DNA of 42,021 nucleotides from Bacteroidales bacterium (GCA_016283745.1 JAEENM010000005.1:1-42021); one strand, 5' to 3'. Positions 21,439-28,772 are shown, counted from the stretch's first letter. Numbers and translations are program-made. Notes: generated from the letters alone by a model not told the origin.

Positions 21439-21882
21439 TTATTTAGCCAAGGGGTTCTCACCCGTAACAGTGATACCCATACTTCTTGCAGTACCTGCCA
21501 CCATGCTCATCGCTGATTCTATCGTGAAACAGTTCAGGTCGGGCATTTTGGCTTCTGCAATCTGACGCACCTGGTCCCAGGTTACGGAAGCCACCTTGTT
21601 GCGGTTGGGTTCTGCGGAACCGCTCTTCAACTTGGCCACTTCTTTCAGCTGGATTGCCACAGGGGTCGTCTTAATTACAAAATCAAAGGATTTGTCGGTG
21701 TAAACAGTGATGATGGCGGGAACGATCTTGCCTGCCATATCCTGGGTTCTGGCGTTGAACTGTTTGCAGAACTCCATGATGTTAACACCTTTAGCACCCA
21801 ATGCCGGACCTACCGGTGGGGCGGGGTTTGCCGCGCCTCCCTTGATCTGCAATTTAATCAATCCTGCAACTTCTTTTGCCAT
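21439..21882 (-). CDS. rplK: 50S ribosomal protein L11
   Basis: L11 forms the GTPase-associated centre with L10/L12. The protein has 147 residues. Markers are [34 protein letters not shown] and the C-terminal RNA-binding part ending ARSMGITV. It lies 61 bp after nusG in the same operon. Confidence 0.98.
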   Translation of the reverse strand: MAKEVAGLIKLQIKGGAANPAPPVGPALGAKGVNIMEFCKQFNARTQDMAGKIVPAIITVYTDKSFDFVIKTTPVAIQLKEVAKLKSGSAEPNRNKVASVTWDQVRQIAEAKMPDLNCFTIESAMSMVAGTARSMGITVTGENPLAK

Positions 21883-21943
21883 TTTTGATAAATGCTAAAT
21901 TTGTTATTACTAATAAAATTGACTTTTTCGGCTCTGCCCTCGA

Positions 21944-22489
21944 CTACTCTTTCTCCACCTGTGCGAAATTCAGTTCCAGAGGTGTGCGGCGACCGAAAAT
22001 CTTGACCATTACGACCAGTTTTTTCTTGTCCTCCATAACCTCTTCCACAACTCCGCTGAAGCTGTTGAAAGGTCCGTCGATAACCTTTACATTCTCTCCC
22101 ACTATGAACGGGTCGGCGTAGCCCTCGCCCTTCTCGCGGTCGTCGTCAACCTTTCCTAAGATGCGGTTCACTTCGGCCTCGCGCATGGGGATGGGTTTGC
22201 CGTCCTTCTCACGCAGGAAATCGATAACATTTGGAATGTTCTGAATGATTTGTGCTATCTCGCCTGCCAGAGCCGCTTCAATCAACACATATCCCGGGAA
22301 GAAGTTACGCTCTTTCATCACCTTCTTGCCGTTGCGTATCGACCAAACCTTCTCGGTAGGGATGAGCACCTGCGAAACGTACTGCTGCAAGCCCAGGCGG
22401 TTCACCTCGTTGAGGATATACTCCCTGGCTTTGTTTTCCTTTCCGCTGATGGCTCTCACCACATACCATTTTTTCACTTGTTCTTCCAT
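21944..22489 (-). CDS. nusG: Transcription termination/antitermination protein NusG
   Basis: NusG binds RNA polymerase and modulates pausing, Rho-dependent termination and coupling to the ribosome. The protein has 181 residues. The NGN domain has KWYVVRAISGKENKAREYI and FPGYVLIEA. The KOW domain has FIVGENVKVIDGPFNSFSGVV near residue 125. It is separated from secE by 138 bp containing a possible RNA structure. Confidence 0.97.
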   Translation of the reverse strand: MEEQVKKWYVVRAISGKENKAREYILNEVNRLGLQQYVSQVLIPTEKVWSIRNGKKVMKERNFFPGYVLIEAALAGEIAQIIQNIPNVIDFLREKDGKPIPMREAEVNRILGKVDDDREKGEGYADPFIVGENVKVIDGPFNSFSGVVEEVMEDKKKLVVMVKIFGRRTPLELNFAQVEKE

Positions 22490-22550
22490 ATACCGATTTT
22501 TGTTGTAAATTGTTGTGGCATCGCCACATACTTTATATTTTAATACTCTC

Positions 22551-22604
22551 CTGCTGCTTCTCGCCCTGCGGTTACAATAATGTATTGGGAAGCAAAAACC
22601 GCAC
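22551..22604 (-). promoter_or_regulatory. Possible structured RNA in the secE-nusG gap
   Basis: On the minus strand TGCGGTT pairs with AACCGCA (7 bp) around an inner CAATA-CAT-TATTG stem. A loop segment TGCTTC just inside the first helix is complementary to GAAGCA downstream of it. The two pairings have the order of an H-type pseudoknot. A further small hairpin, TGTGGC-GAT-GCCACA, lies at 22514-22528, close to the nusG start. Confidence 0.3.
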
Positions 22605-22627
22605 GGCTATCTTCGTTGGAAGAAACT

Positions 22628-22843
22628 TTATTTGAATATTTCGTAAAAGTATCCTAATATTCCTTTCCACCAATCCCAATCTGTTTTAAATATGTTATCC
22701 ATAAAGAACACAATTAAAGCCAGAATAAATGCGGCAACAGCCACTACGATGGCGCTGCCCTGCAACTCTTGGAATGTGGGCCACGACGTTTTGTGTACCA
22801 GTTCGTCGTAGCTGCTTTTTACATAATCGCCTATTTTCGACAT
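22628..22843 (-). CDS. secE: Preprotein translocase subunit SecE
   Basis: SecE clamps SecY in the inner-membrane translocon. The longest ORF begins inside tRNA-Trp, so the start is set at MSKIGDYVKSS, giving 71 residues, typical of the single-membrane-segment form. Visible features are an amphipathic helix with ELVHKTSWPTFQELQGSA, the conserved TSWPT motif, and one membrane segment IVVAVAAFILALIVFFMD. It starts 18 bp after the 3' end of tRNA-Trp. Confidence 0.95.
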   Translation of the reverse strand: MSKIGDYVKSSYDELVHKTSWPTFQELQGSAIVVAVAAFILALIVFFMDNIFKTDWDWWKGILGYFYEIFK

Positions 22844-22861
22844 ATCATTTGCTTTATTTAG

Positions 22862-22932
22862 CAGGGGCTGAGAGAATCGAACTCCCATCTAAGGTTTTGG
22901 AGACCTCCATTCTGCCATTAAACTAAGCCCCT
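22862..22932 (-). tRNA. tRNA-Trp (anticodon CCA)
   Basis: On the minus strand the 71-nt cloverleaf begins AGGGGCTTAG and ends AGCCCCTG. The anticodon loop CTCCAAA gives CCA, and the T-arm has GTTCGATTC. The 3' CCA is not encoded. It lies between the tuf terminator and secE, with only 5 nt to the former. Confidence 0.97.
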
Positions 22933-22937
22933 TTCCG

Positions 22938-22970
22938 AAAAAAACGGGCGAGCTTCATCCCGCCCGTTTT
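22938..22970 (-). terminator. Intrinsic terminator after tuf
   Basis: On the minus strand AAAACGGGCG-GGATGAAGCT-CGCCCGTTTT is followed by more T. It starts 23 bp after the tuf stop and ends 5 nt before tRNA-Trp. Confidence 0.9.
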
Positions 22971-22992
22971 CATTTGTTATGAAACTAAAGTA

Positions 22993-24180
22993 TTAGTCTA
23001 ACAGTTTGGTTACCTGACCGGCGCCTACTGTACGACCGCCTTCGCGGATAGCGAAACGCAGGTTCTCGTTCAGAGCGATTTCGGAGATCAGGTCAACGGT
23101 GATCGTCAGGTTGTCGCCGGGCATTACCATCTCGCGGCCTTCGGGCAGGGAGATTTCGCCAGTAACGTCAGTTGTACGGAAGTAGAACTGAGGACGATAT
23201 TTGTTGTGGAACGGAGTGTGACGGCCACCTTCTTCTTTCTTCAGAACGTAAACCTCTGCCTGGAATTTCTTGTGAGGTTTGATGGAGCCGGGTTTTGCAA
23301 TAACCATACCACGACGGATTTCGTCTTTGTCGATACCGCGGAGCAGCAGACCTACGTTATCACCAGCTTCACCTTCGTCGAGGATCTTGCGGAACATCTC
23401 AACGCCGGTAACAACCGATTTCAGTTTTTCAGCGCCCATACCGATGATATCAACGGGGTCGGAGGTGTGGATAACACCAGTTTCGATACGACCGGTTGCA
23501 ACAGTACCACGACCGGTGATCGAGAACACGTCCTCGATAGGCATGAGGAAGTCTTTATCTTTGTCACGAACGGGCAGAGGAATCCAAGTGTCAACTGCGT
23601 TCATGAGTTCTTCGATAACGGGAACCCACTTCGGGTCGTCGTTAAGTCCACCAAGAGCGGAGCCGCGGATGATGGGGGTGTCGTCGCCTTCGAAACCGTA
23701 GAAGTTCAGGAGGTCGCGGATTTCCATCTCAACGAGGTCGAGAAGTTCGGGGTCGTCAACCAGGTCAACTTTGTTCATGAAAACAACCATTTTGGGCACG
23801 CCTACCTGTTTAGCCAGAAGGATGTGCTCACGGGTCTGGGGCATGGGACCGTCGGTGGCGGCTACCACGAGGATAGCACCGTCCATCTGTGCGGCACCAG
23901 TTACCATGTTCTTCACATAGTCAGCGTGACCCGGGCAGTCAACGTGTGCATAGTGACGGGTTTCGGTTTGGTATTCAACGTGTGCGGTGTTGATGGTGAT
24001 ACCTCTTTCTTTTTCTTCAGGAGCCGAGTCGATGGCGTCGAAAGTCTTTATCTCGGAAAGACCTTTGGTGGCCAGCACTTTGGTGATAGCGGCTGTCAGG
24101 GTTGTTTTACCATGGTCAACGTGGCCGATGGTACCAATGTTTACGTGAGGTTTTGAACGCTCAAATTTTTCTTTTGCCAT
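22993..24180 (-). CDS. tuf: Elongation factor Tu
   Basis: EF-Tu carries aminoacyl-tRNA to the ribosome as a GTP complex. The protein has 395 residues. GTPase motifs are GHVDHGKTT near residue 19, DCPGHADY and NKVDLVDD. The switch I segment has [15 protein letters not shown], and the C-terminal barrel ends [15 protein letters not shown]. It lies about 108 bp after tRNA-Thr(GGT), from which it is presumably processed. Confidence 0.99.
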   Translation of the reverse strand: MAKEKFERSKPHVNIGTIGHVDHGKTTLTAAITKVLATKGLSEIKTFDAIDSAPEEKERGITINTAHVEYQTETRHYAHVDCPGHADYVKNMVTGAAQMDGAILVVAATDGPMPQTREHILLAKQVGVPKMVVFMNKVDLVDDPELLDLVEMEIRDLLNFYGFEGDDTPIIRGSALGGLNDDPKWVPVIEELMNAVDTWIPLPVRDKDKDFLMPIEDVFSITGRGTVATGRIETGVIHTSDPVDIIGMGAEKLKSVVTGVEMFRKILDEGEAGDNVGLLLRGIDKDEIRRGMVIAKPGSIKPHKKFQAEVYVLKKEEGGRHTPFHNKYRPQFYFRTTDVTGEISLPEGREMVMPGDNLTITVDLISEIALNENLRFAIREGGRTVGAGQVTKLLD

Positions 24181-24288
24181 TGTGTTTCTGTATTAAACTG
24201 TTTATAAATATTTGATTTTATTGCACTACTCAATTCCCCACCCGAATCATCTTTTCTTTCAGATTATCCGCGATGAGGAACGTTTCAG

Positions 24289-24360
<72 letters not shown>

Positions 24361-24431
24361 TTGCGACAAAAACTCGTACACATCCGGGCTGGAACCCTTA
24401 TCGCATTCGAGCTTTGTTTTTTCTTTTCTTG

Positions 24432-24504
24432 AGCGGAAGACGGGGCTCGAACCCGCCACCTATAGCTTGGAAGGCTATCGCTCTACCAAATGAGCTACTT
24501 CCGC
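24432..24504 (-). tRNA. tRNA-Gly (anticodon TCC)
   Basis: On the minus strand GCGGAAG pairs with CTTCCGC. The anticodon loop is CTTCCAA between ATAGC and GCTAT, and the T-arm has GGTTCGAGC. CCA is not encoded. Confidence 0.97.
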
Positions 24505-24512
24505 AAGGTGTG

Positions 24513-24594
24513 TGGGGAAGGGTGGACTCGAACCACCGAACTCTTCCGAGGACAGATTTACAGTCTGTTGCAATTGCCACTATGCGACTTCCCC
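24513..24594 (-). tRNA. tRNA-Tyr (anticodon GTA)
   Basis: On the minus strand GGGGAAG pairs with CTTCCCC. The anticodon loop is CTGTAAA between ACAGA and TCTGT, and a long variable arm makes it a class II tRNA of 82 nt. CCA is not encoded. Confidence 0.97.
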
Positions 24595-24630
24595 TTATTT
24601 TATTGCCACCCTACTTATTAAATAGAGCGG

Positions 24631-24704
24631 AGCCGATGGAGGGATTCGAACCCCCGACAGGCTGATTACAAATCAGCTACTCTGGCCAACTGAGTTACAT
24701 CGGC
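24631..24704 (-). tRNA. tRNA-Thr (anticodon TGT)
   Basis: On the minus strand GCCGATG pairs with CATCGGC. The anticodon loop is TTTGTAA between GCTGA and TCAGC. It is the first tRNA of the operon, 46 bp from the promoter -7 element. CCA is not encoded. Confidence 0.97.
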
Positions 24705-24750
24705 TTTTTATCTCATTGTTTCAAATAACTCGTCTCGTTTTTTGAGTGTG

Positions 24751-24781
24751 CAAAATTACACTTTTTTTCCGATATGACAAA
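24751..24781 (-). promoter_or_regulatory. Promoter of the tRNA-tuf(-secE-rpo) operon
   Basis: On the minus strand TTTG (24778-24781), a 19-bp spacer and TAATTTTG (24751-24758) match the Bacteroidota consensus. The rest of the gap to 24967 is T-rich on the plus strand and holds no supportable gene. Confidence 0.85.
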
Positions 24782-24967
24782 ACTTTTTTTTCTTTTTATT
24801 TCCTACCTAAACACAACTGTTTGATTTTGTGAATATTACCAAACAAACTTTTTTTGTTTACCCTGTCGGTTTTTCACTTTTTGTTGTTGATTTTTTGTCC
24901 ATTGCCCTCCTATTTTTTCAAAAACGCCGCTTGTTTTTTTTCATTTTTAGGGGTATGGCATGCGGAC

Positions 24968-25001
24968 AAAAAAAACGCTCCCCTATTTGCGGGAAGCGTT
25001 T
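24968..25001 (-). terminator. Intrinsic terminator of the thioredoxin-exonuclease-lipoprotein operon
   Basis: On the minus strand AACGCTTCCC-GCAAATA-GGGGAGCGTT is followed by a run of T. It begins about 20 bp after the lipoprotein stop. Confidence 0.9.
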
Positions 25002-25021
25002 AGTGTTTTTGCGGCCTCGGT

Positions 25022-25492
25022 CTATCTGTATTTCAGGATAGACACTTTGAAGTCGAGGTCTCCTTCGCGCGAGTAGCACTGGAAATCCGACGATTCTATC
25101 ACGAGGGTGAGCCTGCCTCTTTCGGCGAACCAGCGGTAGGTCTCCAACGTGTTGACGGGTGCGCTGGCGTAAGGCAGGATGTAGGGCAGCGGATGCTCCA
25201 CCAGGTTGTTGTTGTCGTCATAAAAGACGTACGACACCTGCATCATTCCGTTTTCGAGCACATACTGGCTGATTTCGCGGATTGACCATTCGGAGATGAG
25301 CACTGCTCCCTCGTTTCCCGGGGTTCCGTCGATCACCCACTGGTTGGGGTGCACGGTGATGGTTTTGGTAATCAACTCGAGGTCACCGTTGCCGGAGGTT
25401 CTGTCGTTGCTTGGCGATTCGTAAACGTCGCCGCCTATGCAGCTGGTTATCAGCATTGACAAGGCAATTAATGGTAAAATAAGTCTTTTCAT
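25022..25492 (-). CDS. Uncharacterised lipoprotein
   Basis: This 156-residue protein has a lipoprotein signal peptide with lipobox LITSC, so the mature protein starts at Cys18 and is probably outer-membrane or periplasmic. The mature part begins with a serine/asparagine/glycine-rich linker (DVYESPSNDRTSGNGD). A compact, mostly beta domain follows with TVHPNQWVIDGTPGNEG, QVSYVFYDDNNN and DLDFKVSILKYR. I do not know the family's function; similar short lipoproteins are common in Bacteroidales. It is the last gene of the operon, 11 bp after the exonuclease gene. Confidence 0.8.
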   Translation of the reverse strand: MKRLILPLIALSMLITSCIGGDVYESPSNDRTSGNGDLELITKTITVHPNQWVIDGTPGNEGAVLISEWSIREISQYVLENGMMQVSYVFYDDNNNLVEHPLPYILPYASAPVNTLETYRWFAERGRLTLVIESSDFQCYSREGDLDFKVSILKYR

Positions 25493-25503
25493 GATATTCT
25501 ATT

Positions 25504-26232
25504 TTATTTAAGAGTTATGATGTTTTCATCGTCGAGCCGCCGGTCGGTGATGTTTTTCAGCTTGAAAAACAGCTTGGCGACGGTTACTGTGTCTTTTTCG
25601 CAGTATTTGGCTATGCGCGGCAGGTCGTTGTCTTTCCAGTACACGCCGTAAACCATACTGCCGTTGATGTCGTCCTTGGGTGTGGGTATTCCGAAAATGG
25701 TGGCGAGGAGTTCGAGGGATGTGTAGTGTTTGTAGTCGCCGAATTTCCACATGTCGAGGGTGTCGAGGTGGGGGTTCTCCCACGGACGCATGCCGGAGAT
25801 GTTGATGATTTTGGGGAGTTTCATCCCGTGGATGAGCATACGCCTTGCGATAAAGGGTATGTCGAATTCTTTGATGTTGTGTCCGCAGAAACGGCTGTTG
25901 GCGTCGTTGAAATAGGTCTCCACAATCTTGGCGAAGTCGGTGAGGATTTTTTTCTCGTCGTGACCTGCGAAGGAGTGGACGTAGAAATTCTCTTTCTTGA
26001 AAAAGCCCACGGAGATGCATATCACCTTACCGAATTCGGCGTAGATGCCGGCGCGGTCGTAGGTTTCGGCGGGCGAGCTTTCGGGACAGCTCTCGAAACG
26101 GACAAGGTTCTGATATTTCTTGTCCCACAGATAGCGTGTCCGCTCGTCGGCAGCGTCGTAAGTGGGATAGAGCGGCGCGGTTTCCACGTCGATGAAGAGA
26201 ATTTTGTCTAATATCAGGTCGCCGTTTTTCAT
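25504..26232 (-). CDS. PolB-like 3'-5' exonuclease (DEDDy, RNase H fold)
   Basis: The protein has 242 residues and is predicted to be cytoplasmic. The three exonuclease motifs are in order. Exo I is FIDVETAP with D15 and E17. Exo II is GHNIKEFDIPFIARR near residue 120. Exo III is YCEKDTVTV near residue 212, with the tyrosine of the DEDDy class. The middle segment YTSLELLATIFGIPTPKDDI is typical of the predicted PolB-like exonucleases of Bacteroidota. The substrate (DNA or RNA) is not known. It follows the degenerate thioredoxin gene by 9 bp, an odd pairing of a nucleic-acid enzyme with envelope proteins. Confidence 0.85.
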   Translation of the reverse strand: MKNGDLILDKILFIDVETAPLYPTYDAADERTRYLWDKKYQNLVRFESCPESSPAETYDRAGIYAEFGKVICISVGFFKKENFYVHSFAGHDEKKILTDFAKIVETYFNDANSRFCGHNIKEFDIPFIARRMLIHGMKLPKIINISGMRPWENPHLDTLDMWKFGDYKHYTSLELLATIFGIPTPKDDINGSMVYGVYWKDNDLPRIAKYCEKDTVTVAKLFFKLKNITDRRLDDENIITLK

Positions 26233-26241
26233 ACTGGTAGG

Positions 26242-26667
26242 TTATTTCACGTATTTGCCGAGCCAGGTGCGGAGCTCCTCTTTTGTCATATATCCCACGT
26301 TGCGGCCCACCTCAAGTCCGTTTTCGAAAAGCATGAAGCAGGGGGTGCCTTCGATTTTGTAACGGCGGGTTACGTCTTTCACCCAATCCTGGTTTATATC
26401 CACCGAGGCTGCAACTACCTTGTCGGCCAATTCGCCGGAAACGACAGCGAAATTGGATGCGACCATGTTGCTAGGGGTGTTGTTGGCATCCCAAAAATCG
26501 ACCAGAACGAACTTTTTCTTGTTGTCGATAGTTCCGTCGAAACTCTTGAGAGAGTAAACGTCTTTTACCTTACCATTGCCGCTTCCGCCCAAGATGCCGC
26601 AGGAGAACATAAGTCCGCCCACAAGAAGGGCCGCCAATACTACAACTATAAAACTGTTTCTTTTCAT
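26242..26667 (-). CDS. Thioredoxin-fold lipoprotein lacking the CxxC active site
   Basis: This 141-residue protein starts with a lipoprotein signal (LMFSC lipobox). The fold is thioredoxin: VLVDFWD, then strand VVAASVDI, the EGTPCFMLFENG cis-proline loop, and GYMTKEELRTWL at the end. Where the neighbouring paralogue has WCGPC, this one has NNTPS, so both redox cysteines are gone. A cysteine remains directly after the cis-proline. It is therefore unlikely to be a dithiol oxidoreductase and may bind or scaffold a partner. It is 30 bp downstream of its intact paralogue. Confidence 0.85.
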   Translation of the reverse strand: MKRNSFIVVVLAALLVGGLMFSCGILGGSGNGKVKDVYSLKSFDGTIDNKKKFVLVDFWDANNTPSNMVASNFAVVSGELADKVVAASVDINQDWVKDVTRRYKIEGTPCFMLFENGLEVGRNVGYMTKEELRTWLGKYVK

Positions 26668-26697
26668 TATAAGATTTAATACTTTAGTATTACCTGA

Positions 26698-27111
26698 TTA
26701 CTTAATATATTTTTTCAACCAAGTGCGCAGTTCTTCCTTGGTCATATATCCTAGGTTCCGTCCTGACTCCTTGCCTTTGTCGAAGAGTATCAGGCAGGGT
26801 ATTGCCTCAATTTTGTAGCGACTTACGATGGGATTGGCTCCGGCCTGTTCCAAGTCGAACTTGGCCACGGTGAGTTTGCCGCTCATCTCCTTGGCCACAG
26901 CCTCCACGTTGGGAGCAATCATCCTGCAGGGACCGCACCACGACGCCCAGAAATCGACCAGCACAGGTTTTTTGCTGTTTTTTATCGTCTTGTCGAACGA
27001 GGCGGCCTGTAATTCGATGATTTGCGCTTTGTTCTGGGAGCAGGCTTGCTGGAAAGGCATAACTAAAAATGCCGACACAAGCAGCACAAGTGCGAATGTG
27101 AATTTTCTCAT
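26698..27111 (-). CDS. Secreted thioredoxin with intact CGPC
   Basis: The start is set at MRKFTFALVL, six codons inside the longest ORF, giving 137 residues with a signal peptide (VSAFLVMPFQQACSQ). A cysteine at the end of the signal might be a lipobox but the preceding residues are atypical. The domain has LVDFWASWCGPCRMIAP, strand TVAKFDLEQA, EAIPCLILFDKG with cis-proline, and GYMTKEELRTWLKKYIK. The role is likely envelope disulfide reduction, by family. It is the first gene of a probable four-gene operon, about 60 bp downstream of the tRNA-Cys terminator. No convincing promoter is seen, only TACGTTTA near 27134-27141. Confidence 0.88.
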   Translation of the reverse strand: MRKFTFALVLLVSAFLVMPFQQACSQNKAQIIELQAASFDKTIKNSKKPVLVDFWASWCGPCRMIAPNVEAVAKEMSGKLTVAKFDLEQAGANPIVSRYKIEAIPCLILFDKGKESGRNLGYMTKEELRTWLKKYIK

Positions 27112-27171
27112 TTTTTTCGGTTTATACATTTAATATGTAAACGTATATGGGATTTTCTTATTGTTTATTTG

Positions 27172-27205
27172 AAAAAAAAAGCGAGCCTGAACATATCCGA
27201 CTCGC
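27172..27205 (-). terminator. Intrinsic terminator of tRNA-Cys
   Basis: On the minus strand GCGAGTC pairs with GGCTCGC (one G-T pair) around GGATATGTTCA, followed by nine T. It starts about 12 bp after the tRNA 3' end. Confidence 0.85.
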
Positions 27206-27217
27206 GCTCTTTACTTG

Positions 27218-27288
27218 AGGTCTCTTCCAGATTCGAACTGGAGTAAACGGTTTTGCAGACCGGTACCTAGCCACTCGGTCAAGAGACC
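27218..27288 (-). tRNA. tRNA-Cys (anticodon GCA)
   Basis: On the minus strand GGTCTCT pairs with AGAGACC. The anticodon loop is CTGCAAA between CCGGT and ACCGT; the discriminator is T, as usual for cysteine tRNAs. CCA is not encoded. It has its own promoter and terminator. Confidence 0.97.
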
Positions 27289-27303
27289 TTTAGTTTGGAT
27301 TTG

Positions 27304-27335
27304 CAAAATTACAACTTTTTTTCCAAACCAGCAAA
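27304..27335 (-). promoter_or_regulatory. Promoter of tRNA-Cys
   Basis: On the minus strand TTTG (27332-27335), a 20-bp spacer and TAATTTTG (27304-27311). The -7 element and its CA continuation match those of pcm and the tRNA-tuf operon. Confidence 0.8.
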
Positions 27336-27347
27336 TTTTTTTTCGGC

Positions 27348-28118
27348 TCAGCCGTACACTTTCACCTCAATTCCCTCATCACGAATAATTTGCGCATATT
27401 TTTCCAACTCCTCGACGGTGAGTTTCTCGAGCTTTTTTTCGGGTGTGGCGCGGTCGATGGCGTACAACATTACGTATTTTGGACCTATTTTTTTCACTAT
27501 TTCCACATATTTGGCAAACTCCTCGTCGGAGACGTTGGAGATGGTGTGGCCGTCGTTTTCACCACGCAGCAAGAGTGTCTGCACTATGCACCTGTTGCCG
27601 AAACGCACGAGGTTGTCGACAAGTTGCTCGAAAGTGTGCTCCGGCTTGTTGGGTTTGTTGATGGCGGTGCGCATGGCTGCTGTGCCGGCGTCGAGTTTCA
27701 GCACGGGGTTGTCGAGTTTCAGCACGGCGTCGAAGACTTCGGGGCGAGACAACTGTGTGGCATTGGTAAGGAGCGTAACCACGGCTTTGGGGTAGTACTT
27801 GTCGCGCATTTTCATAACAAAATCGGCCACCTGCGGGAACTGCGGGTGCAAAGTGGGTTCGCCGTTGCCGGCAAAAGTGAAGGAATCAACCGGAACACCC
27901 TGTGCCACAAGCTCTTGCAAACGTTTTTCGAGCAGCTCGGACACCTCTTCGAAGGTGGGGAGTTTTATGGCTTTATTCTCCGTTTCGCTGTTCCATCCGC
28001 ACTCGCAATAGATGCAGTCGTAGGTGCAGAGTTTGCGCTCCTGCGGGAGCAGATTTATGCCGAGCGACGAGCCGAGCCGACGGCTGTGTATGGGTCCTAC
28101 AATGGTTTCGAATAACAT
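27348..28118 (-). CDS. Radical SAM protein
   Basis: The protein has 256 residues. The iron-sulfur cluster motif CxxxCxxC is CTYDCIYC at residues 31-38, preceded by GPIHSRRLGSSLGINLLP, typical of a COG0731-like radical SAM group. FAGNGEPTLHPQF near residue 83 is the SAM-binding 'GGE'-type motif. VVTLLTNAT and PVLKLDAG follow in the barrel. The substrate is unknown. It lies 41 bp downstream of the cytidine deaminase gene, and that gap is filled by a heptamer repeat. Confidence 0.88.
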   Translation of the reverse strand: MLFETIVGPIHSRRLGSSLGINLLPQERKLCTYDCIYCECGWNSETENKAIKLPTFEEVSELLEKRLQELVAQGVPVDSFTFAGNGEPTLHPQFPQVADFVMKMRDKYYPKAVVTLLTNATQLSRPEVFDAVLKLDNPVLKLDAGTAAMRTAINKPNKPEHTFEQLVDNLVRFGNRCIVQTLLLRGENDGHTISNVSDEEFAKYVEIVKKIGPKYVMLYAIDRATPEKKLEKLTVEELEKYAQIIRDEGIEVKVYG

Positions 28119-28125
28119 GGTTTTT

Positions 28126-28160
28126 GGTGATTAGTGATTAGTGATTGGTGAATTGATTTT
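28126..28160. repeat. Period-7 tandem array (AGTGATT type)
   Basis: GGTGATT AGTGATT, AGTGATT GGTGAAT and TGATTTT are consecutive heptamers. They fill nearly the whole gap between the cytidine deaminase stop codon and the radical SAM start. On the minus strand the unit reads AATCACT, the same family as the array at 4139. Confidence 0.75.
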
Positions 28161-28630
28161 TAAAACGAGAAGCGCAGGGGCAGCAGGCTGTCGATGCCGT
28201 CGAACACGAGGACGATGCCGCCTTCGCTGTAGAGTATTATCTGAAGATTCTGTCCGGCCACGTCTTGATATTCGGACATCACCTGACGGCAGGCTCCGCA
28301 GGGGGTGGCGGCGCAGAGCTCTCCCTGCTGGTTTTTGCCCACAATGGCGATTTTGCGCATGGGCACCTTGGGATAGCGGGCCGAGGCTGCAAACATGGCG
28401 GTGCGTTCAGCGCAGAGTCCCGACGGGTATGCCACATTTTCCTGATTGCTGCCGGTAACGATTTCGCCGTTGTCGAGCAGCACGGCGGCACCGACGCAGA
28501 AATGGGAATAGGGCGAATAAGCAGTGACAGTGGCTTCAATAGCCTTTTCCAGCACCTCGCGCTCGGCGGGGGGCAGAGCTTCTACCGAGGGGTACTCGGC
28601 ATATTTTATCTGTATTGTCTTTTCTTCCAT
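28160..28630 (-). CDS. cdd: Cytidine deaminase
   Basis: This enzyme deaminates cytidine and deoxycytidine in pyrimidine salvage. The start is at MEEKTIQIKY because the longer ORF runs back through the promoter. The result is 156 residues, close to the homotetrameric class. Zinc ligands and catalytic glutamate are in CAERTA and PCGACRQV, with the substrate segment SPYSHFCVGAAVL and GSNQENVAYPSGLC upstream. It has its own promoter 73 bp before the start codon. Confidence 0.95.
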   Translation of the reverse strand: MEEKTIQIKYAEYPSVEALPPAEREVLEKAIEATVTAYSPYSHFCVGAAVLLDNGEIVTGSNQENVAYPSGLCAERTAMFAASARYPKVPMRKIAIVGKNQQGELCAATPCGACRQVMSEYQDVAGQNLQIILYSEGGIVLVFDGIDSLLPLRFSF

Positions 28631-28702
28631 ACCTATTATATAATATGTGTCGGCCACCTTGACAAAGCGATTGGCGAAACCGGCCACACTGTTTCGGTTT
28701 TG

Positions 28703-28734
28703 CAAAGGTACGAAAAAAGTACGGAGTGGACAAA
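28703..28734 (-). promoter_or_regulatory. Promoter of cdd
   Basis: On the minus strand TTTG (28731-28734), a 20-bp spacer and TACCTTTG (28703-28710), a full match to the consensus. It is back-to-back with the promoter at 28741-28772. Confidence 0.85.
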
Positions 28735-28740
28735 TATTTT

Positions 28741-28772
28741 TTTGAGTTGTTGGCAAAAAAATTTTATCTTTG
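28741..28772 (+). promoter_or_regulatory. Promoter of the GT-C/TPR gene
   Basis: TTTG (28741-28744), a 20-bp spacer and TATCTTTG (28765-28772), a full match to the consensus. Its -33 box is 6 bp from the -33 box of the divergent cdd promoter. Confidence 0.85.

Noticed and set aside
22844-22888. N-terminal extension of secE in the ORF track
   Set aside because: It runs into tRNA-Trp; the internal methionine gives the normal SecE length.
24829-25041. 70-residue plus-strand ORF in the T-rich gap upstream of tuf
   Set aside because: It is composed of F/L-rich T-run codons, overlaps the terminator at 24968 and has no promoter.
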